A stretch of DNA of 12,311 nt. It comes from Mycobacterium sp. (GTDB lineage Bacteria > Actinomycetota > Actinomycetes > Mycobacteriales > Mycobacteriaceae). Of this stretch, positions 6,514 to 12,311 are shown piece by piece (within the stretch, counting starts at the first letter, position 1; each line of letters begins with the position of its first letter). Position numbers and translations under genes: made by a program. Under the pieces are notes generated by a model, which worked only from the letters and a program-made list of their open reading frames with translations, ran no database searches and was not told the DNA's origin. The stretch lies in assembly GCA_025965815.1 (NCBI GenBank), contig JAOPWF010000269.1, positions 1 to 12,311 on the forward strand, given 5' to 3'.

Positions 6514-6597
6514 GTCCTTAATGCGCGGGTATTGCGCACTCTAGGACGGTGGAAAGCGGCAATGTGGGTTCCGTACGGGTCGCTGCGCTGAGCACCC

Positions 6598-7056
6598 TTA
6601 CGGCGCTGCCAGGACAACGGAGGTCAGATTGAACCCTCCGCCATCGCGCGCTGCGCTCACCCCGTACTGGGTGTACGCGCAGTCCGGGATCAATTCGCGG
6701 CCTTGCAGAACGAGCCCGTGAATGGCGTCCGTTTCGTCGGAGCCGTAACCCGACAGGAGTAGGGCCTTACCCCCGGTGTAACCGATGGTCTTCAGCGCGG
6801 GCATCGGGTCGGTGAATGGAACGGCAGCGCTGCGATGGCTGATGTAGTCGCTGGTCGCCTTCATGGCCATCTCGGCGGCGCGCTGGACGAGGGGGTCGGG
6901 TTGCAGCGGCGGACATGACGACGCACCGCGGATGGTGTCGACCGCACTGGTCAAGCTCGACATCGGGTCCGCCGTCGCTGCAGGTGCCGTCAACGTCGCC
7001 GCTGCCGCGCCCATAAGCGAGACCGCGACGAGATGAGCCATTCGGCTACTTTGCAT
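6598..7056 (-). CDS. Small exported protein, possibly CAP/SCP-like
   Basis: 152 residues. GAGG stands 4 nt before ATG 7056. Residues 1-29 form a signal peptide (hydrophobic core about 8-25, ATA before Asp30). The mature protein starts DPMSSLTSAVDTIRG, then SCPPLQPDPLVQRAAEMAM (47-65), a central GYTGGKALLLSGYGS (92-106), AIHGLVLQGRELIPDC (111-126) and the C-terminal YGVSAARDGGGFNLTSVVLA. The helix-then-YGVS-x-A-R-x(n)-SVVLA ending recalls the CAP (SCP/PR-1) fold, whose C-terminus is a strand pair of this type, but the canonical CAP histidines and glutamates are not evident. Two cysteines (48 and 126) could form one disulfide. It diverges from the exported protein at 7348 and runs toward the four-cysteine pair without joining its transcript. 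Exact function unknown. Confidence 0.78.
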   Translation of the reverse strand: MQSSRMAHLVAVSLMGAAAATLTAPAATADPMSSLTSAVDTIRGASSCPPLQPDPLVQRAAEMAMKATSDYISHRSAAVPFTDPMPALKTIGYTGGKALLLSGYGSDETDAIHGLVLQGRELIPDCAYTQYGVSAARDGGGFNLTSVVLAAP

Positions 7057-7347
7057 CGTTCCTCACTGTCCAGGCCTAAGTGTGGGGCCAAGATATACCA
7101 TCGACCGATCTCAGGGAAAGATTGCGTCGTCGAATGCCGATTGAGCTGAGGTAGTGCCATCGCGCGCAAAGGGCCGCCTCGCCCGTACCTTTCGCGGCGG
7201 CTCGCGGTACACGGGACCTAACGGATCCCGCAAAACTGGGCGCGTTGGGTGGACGTGGTTCAGACTCGAAGCTGGTCAAACAAAGAGCGTCAATTTAGTA
7301 CGGTGTGGCCTACGCGGATTAGAGTTCTTGACAGGGAGGGTTGGAGG
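7057..7347. other. 291-nt divergent intergenic region
   Basis: It separates two divergent exported-protein genes. On the minus strand TATATC (7097-7092) is a plausible -10 box, about 35 nt before ATG 7056, without a clear -35. An imperfect dyad CGGGA/TCCCG spans 7212-7230. No convincing plus-strand promoter was found; TTTAGT near 7293-7298 is a weak -10. No gene or RNA is seen. Confidence 0.5.
7092..7097 (-). promoter_or_regulatory. Candidate -10 box for the CAP-like gene
   Basis: TATATC on the minus strand, a 4-5 of 6 match to TATAAT, about 35 nt upstream of ATG 7056. The -35 region is poor, as in many mycobacterial promoters. Confidence 0.35.
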
Positions 7348-7944
7348 ATGCGCCGACATGCAGGCATATTCCTATCGATTATCGCGATAGTATCCTCGGT
7401 GATCGTCGTCCTGATCGGACCCGCCGCCGCTGATCCCAGCGCAGCCGAGATCGCCCCGCCGTTGCCTGTCTTCGTCCCGACGCCCGGCAACTTCACGCCG
7501 CAGTTCCCCTTTCCGTTCGACCAAACGAGGGCGAGCGTCACCCCGGCGGACATCAACGCCCAACGCGAGATGTGCCAGTGGTACAACGCCCAGTACGACA
7601 TCCTGATGACCCAGATCGAGAGGTTCAACGCGAATCTGATCAAGGACAACGGCGACTACGCGGTGAGCGACAATCAGCAAACCGCGGACGCTGTCGTTGC
7701 CAACATCGATCAAACCGAAGCGTTCCTGGCTCCTCCCGCCCAGGCTCTAACGCAAAGCCAGGACTACGCGGGCGACCAGTACTTCCCCCTCTATCAGGGC
7801 CAAAGCTTCTACCTACTCTGGCAGATCCTGTCCGAAGTGAGCGCCGGTATCCACGGCCACCAGCCCGCCTGGTTCGTTGGACCGGCATACCAGCGAGCGA
7901 TGCGGTGGGGCAGCGAAATCAATCGCTCCCACGTGTGCCGCTAG
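7348..7944 (+). CDS. Exported protein of unknown function with two cysteines
   Basis: 198 residues from ATG 7348. GGGAGG (7334-7339) lies 8 nt upstream and a second GGAGG directly abuts the ATG. Residues 1-28 are a signal peptide (MRRH, core about 7-24, PAAA before Asp29). A Pro-rich linker follows (36-58: PPLPVFVPTPGNFTPQ and onward), probably flexible. The C-terminal 130 residues are helical in look: MCQWYNAQYDILMTQIERFN (75-94), a Gln/Asp-rich middle, DQYFPLYQGQSFYLLWQILS (143-162) and a last HQPAWFVGP...SHVCR. Cys76 and Cys197 may pair. The frame is open upstream to 7249, but a signal peptide at the ATG and the ribosome site fix the start. It lies 280 nt upstream of the mce operon on the same strand. 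I recognise it only as a mycobacterial-type secreted protein. Confidence 0.82.
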   Translation: MRRHAGIFLSIIAIVSSVIVVLIGPAAADPSAAEIAPPLPVFVPTPGNFTPQFPFPFDQTRASVTPADINAQREMCQWYNAQYDILMTQIERFNANLIKDNGDYAVSDNQQTADAVVANIDQTEAFLAPPAQALTQSQDYAGDQYFPLYQGQSFYLLWQILSEVSAGIHGHQPAWFVGPAYQRAMRWGSEINRSHVCR

Positions 7945-7975
7945 ACGTCATGCCCCGCCAACTCCGGCCGCTTCC

Positions 7976-8008
7976 TGTAACTGGCGCGAATCAGTAAATC
8001 TGGTTACA
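7976..8008. promoter_or_regulatory. Inverted repeat TGTAAC-N21-GTTACA
   Basis: Perfect 6-bp arms about 80 nt before the mce promoter and 31 nt after the preceding stop. It may be a distal operator or a weak hairpin of the upstream transcript. Confidence 0.2.
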
Positions 8009-8104
8009 TGATGGCCCTGCGCCCGGCGCGTGGCTCGCCCGTCGAAGGAGCCGCTTGGCAAATCGGCTCGTCACCGTGTGAGCATTGACACAAGGTCAGT
8101 AAGG

Positions 8105-8114
8105 TGTGTACACA
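8105..8114. promoter_or_regulatory. Perfect palindrome TGTGTACACA, candidate operator 1
   Basis: A perfect 10-bp dyad covering the presumed -35 (TGTACA) or alternative -10. It is a likely binding site for a dimeric regulator such as a TetR or GntR protein. Confidence 0.5.
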
Positions 8115-8119
8115 GTCAT

Positions 8120-8129
8120 AGTCGCGACT
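8120..8129. promoter_or_regulatory. Perfect palindrome AGTCGCGACT, candidate operator 2
   Basis: A perfect 10-bp dyad 5 nt after operator 1, directly abutting the CATAAT -10 box. Its AGTCGCGA half also begins the dyad at 1513-1532 before the first TetR gene. Confidence 0.45.
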
Positions 8130-8159
8130 CATAATCCGTAAGAAAGCGAGGGGCTGATC

Positions 8160-8234
8160 GTGCAAACTCACGGCCGAGGGCACCCGCTGCCGGAAGATTG
8201 CGCACTCTACCAAGGATCAGCGCCTTGCAAGTAG
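8160..8234 (+). CDS. Possible 24-residue leader peptide of the mce operon
   Basis: GTG 8160 follows GAGGGG (8148-8153) with 6-nt spacing, a better ribosome site than most in the window, about 18 nt after the predicted start point. The ORF has 24 codons, including two cysteines (14 and 23), and stops at TAG 8232-8234. It overlaps the first 10 nt of yrbE-A in another frame, so translating it would run ribosomes over the yrbE start. It could couple or attenuate yrbE translation. It is too short to judge by coding statistics. Confidence 0.4.
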   Translation: MQTHGRGHPLPEDCALYQGSAPCK

Positions 8235-9148
8235 TTTCCGACACACGGACGCCCCCCGCGACGCCTGCGCTGGCGGCGCGGCCGCCACTGCAGACCTCCG
8301 GCCAATCGGCGAGACGCTCAGCGAACAAGTCGTGGCACGCCATATCGCGCGTCGTGTCACACATCTTGATGATCCCCGTACTGAGCGCGGCGACGACCGG
8401 GCGCGGAGCGGCGATGGCCGTATCGGTGCTTCGGTACTCAGTAATCGACACTATTTCGATGCGGCTTCCGTTCGGCGAGCTCGTCGTCGAGGCCTGGACC
8501 TTGCTCAAGGTCACCGCAACTCCGGCCCTGCTCATGGCCATCCCGTTTGGCGCGATGGTGACCGTTCAGACCTCCGGCTTGGTGAATCAGGTAGGAGCAA
8601 GTTCGCTTGTGGGTGCCGCCAGCGGGGTGGGCGTGATCAGGCAGGGCGCGCCAATCACGGCAGGTCTGCTTATGGGTGGAGCCGCCGCTGCCGCAATAGC
8701 GTCGGACTTGGGCGCCCGCGCGATCCGCGAAGAATTGGACGCACTGCGTGTGCTGGGAATCGACCCCGTCCGCCGTCTTGTCGTTCCCCGTTTCCTCGCG
8801 CTGATCATCATCGCGCCGATTCTGTGCTCGATCATCATCGCCGCCGCCGTCGGCGCCTCGTACACGCTGGCGGTGACGATCAGCGGCGTGAGCAGTGGCA
8901 GCTTCTGGATGTCGTTCGGCTCCTTCGCAAAAATGGTGGACGTCTGGTTCACGATGGGCAAGGCAATTCTCTTCGGCGCGATGGTGGCCATCATTTCCTG
9001 CCTTCGCGGCATGGAGGCCAAGGGCGGACCGCGGGGCGTCGCCGACGCCGTGAACTCGTCGGTCGTACTCAACGTCGTGTGCATTGCACTAGCGAACCTG
9101 GCGGTCACCCAGCTTCAGACCATGTTCTTTCCGATGGAGATCTCGTAG
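8225..9148 (+). CDS. yrbEA: YrbE-A (MlaE-family) permease of an mce transporter
   Basis: 307 residues from TTG 8225, with AAGGA (8212-8216) 8 nt upstream. TTG 8198, in frame, has no usable ribosome site; ATG 8369 would give the more usual 259 residues but lacks one too. This start gives about 40 extra residues compared with the 265 of M. tuberculosis YrbE1A. The MlaE domain is complete: PFGELVVEAW, IPFGAMVTVQTSGLVNQVGA, SDLGARAIREELDALRVLGIDP (the EExDAxxxLGIDP coupling motif, about 171-183), RRLVVPRF and the CLRGMEAKGGPRGVADAVN C-terminal stretch. About five to six membrane segments are visible. It forms the inner-membrane permease with YrbE-B; an MceG-type ATPase, usually encoded elsewhere, would drive it. 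The stop overlaps the next start by one base. Confidence 0.9.
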   Translation: MQVVSDTRTPPATPALAARPPLQTSGQSARRSANKSWHAISRVVSHILMIPVLSAATTGRGAAMAVSVLRYSVIDTISMRLPFGELVVEAWTLLKVTATPALLMAIPFGAMVTVQTSGLVNQVGASSLVGAASGVGVIRQGAPITAGLLMGGAAAAAIASDLGARAIREELDALRVLGIDPVRRLVVPRFLALIIIAPILCSIIIAAAVGASYTLAVTISGVSSGSFWMSFGSFAKMVDVWFTMGKAILFGAMVAIISCLRGMEAKGGPRGVADAVNSSVVLNVVCIALANLAVTQLQTMFFPMEIS

Positions 9149-10017
9149 TGGCCGCGCTATCGAGCAGTGGGTCGGCGCCGTCGGTGCCCTTCGCCTCCCG
9201 GCTGGTCTCGGGGCGTTTCTCCCAAGGCGCGTTTCGAACGATCGGCCAGTTCGTCGTGTTCACGGTCCAGACCTTGTGGCTACTGCCCGTTACCGTGAGG
9301 CGTTACCGTCGCCAGACCTTCCAAGCAATGGTCAGTATGGCCTGGGGCCGCGGATCGATCATCGTCGACGGAGGTGTGATCAGCGTCCTGCTCATCCTCG
9401 GTATTGCCATTGGGGCATCGGTGGCCGTCGAGGCATTCGCGACGCTGAACCTCATCGGATTCGGGGCGTTGTCCGGGATCGTGGGCGGACTGGCGAACGT
9501 ACGCGAAATGGCCCCGCTGGTCGCCGGTATCGCCTTCGCCGCGCAAGCCGGCTGCCGCATGACTGCCGAAATCGGCGCGATGAGAATCTCCGAGGAGATC
9601 GATGCCACCGAGGCGCTGGGCCTGCGGCCGATCCCTTTTGTCGTCGGCACCCGATTGGTCGGCGCGATGATGTGCGTCATCCCCGGTTTCCTGATGACCT
9701 TGGTGGTCAGTTTCTTCGTGTCCAACACCGTGATTCGCGTCTTTCACGATCAGCCAGGCGGCACGTACGATCACTACTTCGTCCAGTTCTTGCCGCTGAC
9801 CGACATAGTGTATTCACTGATCAAGGCGACGATCTTCTGCGCAGCAGTGACACTGATTCACTGCTACTACGGCTACTTCACCACCGGCGGTCCCGTGGGT
9901 GTCGGCCTGGCATCTGGGCGTGCCGTGCGGGCGAGCTTGGTCGCCATCATGGTTCTGGACTTCACCCTCACAGTGGTGTTGTGGGGCCTTCAGCCTGTTT
10001 TCGTGTTCAAGGGATAG
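9148..10017 (+). CDS. yrbEB: YrbE-B (MlaE-family) permease of an mce transporter
   Basis: 289 residues from GTG 9148, a start that shares one base with the yrbE-A stop (TAGTG); GGAGA at 9136-9140 is 7 nt upstream. The length equals the usual 289 of mycobacterial YrbE-B. After a variable N-terminus and TVRRYRRQTFQAMVSMAWG come SIIVDGGVISVLLILGIAIGA in two runs, GGLANVREMAPLVAGIAFAAQAG, MRISEEIDATEALGLRPIPF (the coupling motif) and a C-terminal HCYYGYFTTGGPVGVGLASG followed by RAVRASL. Five or so membrane helices are present. It pairs with YrbE-A as the heteromeric permease. The frame is open upstream to 8332, but that is only a shadow of yrbE-A. Ten nt separate its stop from the mceA start. 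Confidence 0.93.
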   Translation: MAALSSSGSAPSVPFASRLVSGRFSQGAFRTIGQFVVFTVQTLWLLPVTVRRYRRQTFQAMVSMAWGRGSIIVDGGVISVLLILGIAIGASVAVEAFATLNLIGFGALSGIVGGLANVREMAPLVAGIAFAAQAGCRMTAEIGAMRISEEIDATEALGLRPIPFVVGTRLVGAMMCVIPGFLMTLVVSFFVSNTVIRVFHDQPGGTYDHYFVQFLPLTDIVYSLIKATIFCAAVTLIHCYYGYFTTGGPVGVGLASGRAVRASLVAIMVLDFTLTVVLWGLQPVFVFKG

Positions 10018-10027
10018 GTGGCGGCAA

Positions 10028-11059
10028 GTGCTGATCCACAAGGCATCGGAGGAACGCGAGGCGCGGATCCTGACCGCGGTCGGGATGGGCCTGGCGATAT
10101 GCGTGGTGTTGGCCGTCACCGCGTTCGCTGTGGTCGATCCGTTCGGCGGGCGTCCCAGTGATCAGTTCGGCGTCGTCATCGAATCGCCCTACGTTGGGGA
10201 AGGGGTCGTCGCGGGAACGTCCCTTCTGGTACACGGCGTGAAGGTCGGTGAAGTCACTCAGGTATCGAGCATTCCTGGCGGCGGGGTTCGTCTGGCCGCC
10301 GACCTGCGCCACGGGCCAACCACAGGGCTCACGGACGCCATGAGTATCGACTTCAGGCCCGCCAACTACTTCGGCGTCACCGGAATCAACCTGGTGCCCG
10401 GCGATGGTGGTCGGGCCTTGGTCGACGGAAGCGTCATCAGGACCACGCCTTCTGGCAACTTCACATTGCAGGCGTTGCTTTCCCGGCTGGGGCAGATCTC
10501 CCACGGGGTACTGACGCCGCGCCTCGTCGACGTCATCCAGCGCGCCACTGAGTACACCGACGGTCTAGATCCGCTGCTCGAGACGATGCTCGTCGTATCC
10601 ACTTCGCTCGCGAACGTCCAAAAAGTCAGCACTGCACAACTTTTGACGAACGCCACCGGGATCAGCGTGGCATTCCCCGGTTTCGTCAACGCCACGACTG
10701 ACCTTGGCGACAACTTCGTCCACGCCAGCCTCGACAACGTCACGGACGACTTCTTCCAGAACACCTACAAACCCACCATCGCGATCACCTCCACGGGCCT
10801 GTTCGGCGCGGTCGGCACGTTGGAGAGCAAGCACAGTACCGACCTGGCTCCGCTGACCGACATGATCAAGGTCCTGACCGACGTAGCGCCAGGGCTGGTG
10901 CCCTCCGACGACATCGCTGGCACGGCATTCGAATTAAGATCCCGGTTGCAGCGGCTGTTCGCCGGCTCGCCAGACCAACGCGCGGTGAACGTGCGGGTGA
11001 TGCTGGACGTCCTGCCCGGCGCAGCGGCCCCCATCGAAGCCGTGGCAGGCCCGCAATGA
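10028..11059 (+). CDS. mceA: MceA, Mce-family substrate-binding protein
   Basis: 343 residues from GTG 10028, with AGGTGG (10016-10021) 6 nt upstream. A membrane anchor lies at about 13-36, followed by an MlaD/Mce domain (about 44-128): FGVVIESPYVGEGVVAGTSL, LVHGVKVGEVTQVSS, and DFRPANYFGVTGINLVPGD, in which the pore-loop and beta-barrel repeats are recognisable. The rest is a helical region (from about 138: TLQALLSRLGQ, TEYTDGLDPLLETMLVV, LAPLTDMIKVLTDVAPGL), the Mce C-terminal part thought to form the shuttle tunnel with MceB-F. M. tuberculosis MceA proteins are about 400-450 residues, so this one is shorter; the missing part is probably the C-terminal tail. The stop overlaps the mceB start (ATGA). 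It acts in the periplasm, anchored to the inner membrane. Confidence 0.92.
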   Translation: MLIHKASEEREARILTAVGMGLAICVVLAVTAFAVVDPFGGRPSDQFGVVIESPYVGEGVVAGTSLLVHGVKVGEVTQVSSIPGGGVRLAADLRHGPTTGLTDAMSIDFRPANYFGVTGINLVPGDGGRALVDGSVIRTTPSGNFTLQALLSRLGQISHGVLTPRLVDVIQRATEYTDGLDPLLETMLVVSTSLANVQKVSTAQLLTNATGISVAFPGFVNATTDLGDNFVHASLDNVTDDFFQNTYKPTIAITSTGLFGAVGTLESKHSTDLAPLTDMIKVLTDVAPGLVPSDDIAGTAFELRSRLQRLFAGSPDQRAVNVRVMLDVLPGAAAPIEAVAGPQ

Positions 11060-12066
11060 AACGAATCACACCCATTGGAGCCCTGTGGCGACTGGCCATC
11101 GCCGTCACCGCCGCGGTCTTGCTGATGGTCCTGGTGTCGAATGTGATCACCAATCCTGTGGCTGACAAGTTGGGCGCTTACACAGCGGATTTCACGGACG
11201 TATCGGGACTGCACACCGGCGCCGACGTCCGGGTTCGCGGTGTTCGGGTTGGGAAGGTCGACTCCGTCGAGTTGCTCCGACGTTCCGGACAGAGCATCGC
11301 GGAGGTCGCCTTCACCCTGGACTCCAGGTACGGCATCGACGCCAAAACCCGGCTAGCCGTGAAGTACCAGGCACTGACGGGCCTGCGGTACCTAGACGTG
11401 GCCGATCCCACCGACGGAGCGCCTGCGGGCTCGGCGGTGAAGCACGTACCCACCTCGATGACCCAACCGTCCTTCGACATCACCGCGCTGTTCAACGGTT
11501 TGCAACCGGTGCTGGCGACGCTAAGCCCCGACGACTTGAACACCTTCACCTCCAACGTCGACACGTTTCTCTCCGGCGACGGCAGCGGGCTCGGACCGGT
11601 ACTGGAGAGCATCCACACGCTGACGCAGTTCCTCGCCGATCGCCAGCAGATCGTCGCCACGCTCATCGCGAATCTCAAGGCGGTCGCCGAAACGATGTCC
11701 GGCCATGCTCGCGACTTCACGCAGATCATCGACTGGGCCAATCGGCCGATCGACGGGGCGTTGTCGGTGCTTGACGAATTCCGCAAGTCCGATATCTATG
11801 GTCCCGCTTTCACCACCTCCGTGGTCGACCTGCTCAACAACGCTGGGTTCAAGCCCGGCATCAACATCGACGACGCAATCGACAGAGCACTTATCAACCT
11901 GGACAACACCATCGAGGCGGTCAAGTTGGTGCCGGTGATGTGGGAGAACATCCCTCCGCCGTCACAGCAGGGCCATCCCCTGGAGTGCTCGGCCGGGCGC
12001 GCCGAGCTTCCCTTTCCAGTCGAGGTGCTGCTCAACGGCCAGAAGGTGACATTGTGCAAGCAATGA
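11056..12066 (+). CDS. mceB: MceB, Mce-family substrate-binding protein
   Basis: 336 residues; ATG 11056 overlaps the mceA stop by 4 nt (ATGA), a coupled junction. A membrane anchor spans about 12-32. The MlaD/Mce domain lies at about 40-118: YTADFTDVSGLHTGADVRVR, GVRVGKVDSVEL, and KYQALTGLRYLDVADP, the characteristic G-V-R-V-G-x-V and LTGxRYLxV signatures. The helical C-terminal region includes FNGLQPVLATLSPDDLN, FLADRQQIVATLIANLKAV and DYWANR-like IIDWANRPIDG, and ends in a cysteine-containing segment (C311 and C334), which may form a disulfide. Length matches the usual 340 or so. It works with MceA and the other Mce proteins to form the lipid conduit. Confidence 0.93.
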   Translation: MKRITPIGALWRLAIAVTAAVLLMVLVSNVITNPVADKLGAYTADFTDVSGLHTGADVRVRGVRVGKVDSVELLRRSGQSIAEVAFTLDSRYGIDAKTRLAVKYQALTGLRYLDVADPTDGAPAGSAVKHVPTSMTQPSFDITALFNGLQPVLATLSPDDLNTFTSNVDTFLSGDGSGLGPVLESIHTLTQFLADRQQIVATLIANLKAVAETMSGHARDFTQIIDWANRPIDGALSVLDEFRKSDIYGPAFTTSVVDLLNNAGFKPGINIDDAIDRALINLDNTIEAVKLVPVMWENIPPPSQQGHPLECSAGRAELPFPVEVLLNGQKVTLCKQ

Positions 12067-12311
12067 GGGTCATCCGGGACCCACGACTATGGGGGGCGAG
12101 CGCATTTGCCCTGCTCGCGATTCTCGGCCTGGTCGCGGCGATGCTCTACGTCAGCCCGCCCGGAGACAAGATCGTCACTTTCTACACCGACGACGCGTCA
12201 TCGATCACGCCTGGTATCACTGTCCGGATCGCAGGCATCACCGTCGGCACCGTCAAGGATTTGTCGATCGAACCCGAGCAGGTGCGCGTCCGCGCAACGG
12301 TGAAGGGCGAC
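12063..12311 (+). CDS. mceC: MceC, Mce-family protein (3' partial)
   Basis: The first 83 codons are visible before the window ends. ATG 12063 overlaps the mceB stop by 4 nt (ATGA), the same junction as mceA-mceB. The N-terminus (MRVIRDPRLWG) is followed by a membrane anchor (about 12-31: ASAFALLAILGLVAAMLYV) and the beginning of the MlaD/Mce domain: DDASSITPGITVRIAGITVG and TVKDLSIEPEQVRVRATV. The ITPGITVRIAGITVG stretch is the usual signature. mceD-F presumably follow outside the window. Confidence 0.9.
   Translation, partial: MRVIRDPRLWGASAFALLAILGLVAAMLYVSPPGDKIVTFYTDDASSITPGITVRIAGITVGTVKDLSIEPEQVRVRATVKGD

Larger units (their letters stand above)
6300..6597. other. 298-nt intergenic region between two minus-strand exported-protein genes
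   Basis: It contains the promoter for the tandem pair (6438-6466), a palindrome TAGGAGTCCTA (6480-6490) just upstream of that promoter, a hairpin (6493-6513) and a 13-mer (6531-6543) that recurs before yrbE. The part 6300-6431 stays open in frame with the downstream gene and would be coding if GTG 6431 is the true start. Beyond these I see nothing. Confidence 0.6.
8085..8135 (+). promoter_or_regulatory. mce operon promoter region
   Basis: Two readings are possible. In one, TGTACA (8107-8112), a 17-nt spacer and CATAAT (8130-8135, five of six consensus bases) predict a start near 8142. In the other, a perfect -35 TTGACA (8085-8090) pairs with a poor TACACA (8109-8114) over 18 nt. Both place the palindromes at 8105-8129 inside the promoter. 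Confidence 0.45.
7945..8159. other. Regulatory region upstream of the mce operon
   Basis: Between the exported-protein stop and the mce leader this stretch holds TGTAAC/GTTACA, an inverted repeat with 21-nt spacing (7976-8008), and then the promoter with two perfect palindromes (8085-8135). No other gene is supported. Confidence 0.5.

Noticed and set aside
7328..7333. TTGACA as a -35 box before the exported protein at 7348
   Set aside because: A start point from it would fall inside the gene, downstream of the ribosome site and ATG.
8198..8224. TTG 8198 as the yrbE-A start
   Set aside because: GGAAG lies only 1 nt before it, whereas AAGGA is 8 nt before TTG 8225.
8332..9147. Extension of the yrbE-B frame through yrbE-A
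   Set aside because: Shadow of yrbE-A; the product is Arg/Gly-rich and the GTG at 9148 has a ribosome site and the usual family length.
1..12311. CRISPR array, tRNA, rRNA, insertion sequence or phage gene
   Set aside because: No regularly spaced repeats, no cloverleaf-like sequence noticed, no transposase or integrase motif and no terminal inverted repeats with target duplications.

Overview
The window is high-GC DNA from an actinobacterium, most likely Mycobacterium or a fast-growing Mycolicibacterium. The main support is a yrbE-yrbE-mce-mce-mce operon, a trifunctional-type FadB, several exported proteins whose signal peptides end in A-x-A before Asp-Pro, many GTG/TTG starts, and TANNNT-type -10 boxes.

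Layout. (1) 2-1498 (+): C-terminal part of a FadB-type enoyl-CoA hydratase/3-hydroxyacyl-CoA dehydrogenase, cut by the window edge; it carries Asp where the catalytic His is expected. (2) 1564-3030 (+): a TetR regulator and a seven-helix membrane protein of unknown function in one likely operon, with a 20-bp imperfect palindrome just before the regulator. (3) 3036-3677 (-): a second TetR regulator, convergent with the membrane protein and divergent from (4) 4069-5193 (+): a DUF2236/MpaB-like putative haem oxygenase behind a good sigma-A-type promoter. (5) 5275-7944: four small exported proteins. Two are tandem paralogues sharing identical cysteine spacing (5275-5793 and 5796-6299, minus strand), one is possibly CAP-like (6598-7056, minus), and one is a mycobacterial-type secreted protein with two cysteines (7348-7944, plus). 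(6) 8160-12311 (+): an mce operon, beginning with a possible leader ORF, then yrbE-A, yrbE-B, mceA, mceB and the start of mceC. Every junction overlaps by 1-10 nt, or is separated by 10 nt, so translation is probably coupled.

How they may work together. Mce systems are ABC-type lipid or steroid importers of the mycobacterial envelope: YrbE proteins are the permeases, and the Mce proteins carry the substrate across the periplasm. A beta-oxidation enzyme, a putative lipid-related oxygenase, two TetR regulators and a block of exported proteins next to such an importer fit a lipid uptake and breakdown locus. That link is an inference from gene order. I cannot name the substrate or assign the operon to one of the numbered mce groups.

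The observations most worth checking are two enzymes lacking an expected key histidine (FadB-like and MpaB-like), the tandem exported pair with exactly conserved 10-55-10 cysteine spacing, the mce promoter with two adjacent perfect 10-bp palindromes, and the possible leader peptide overlapping the first yrbE start.
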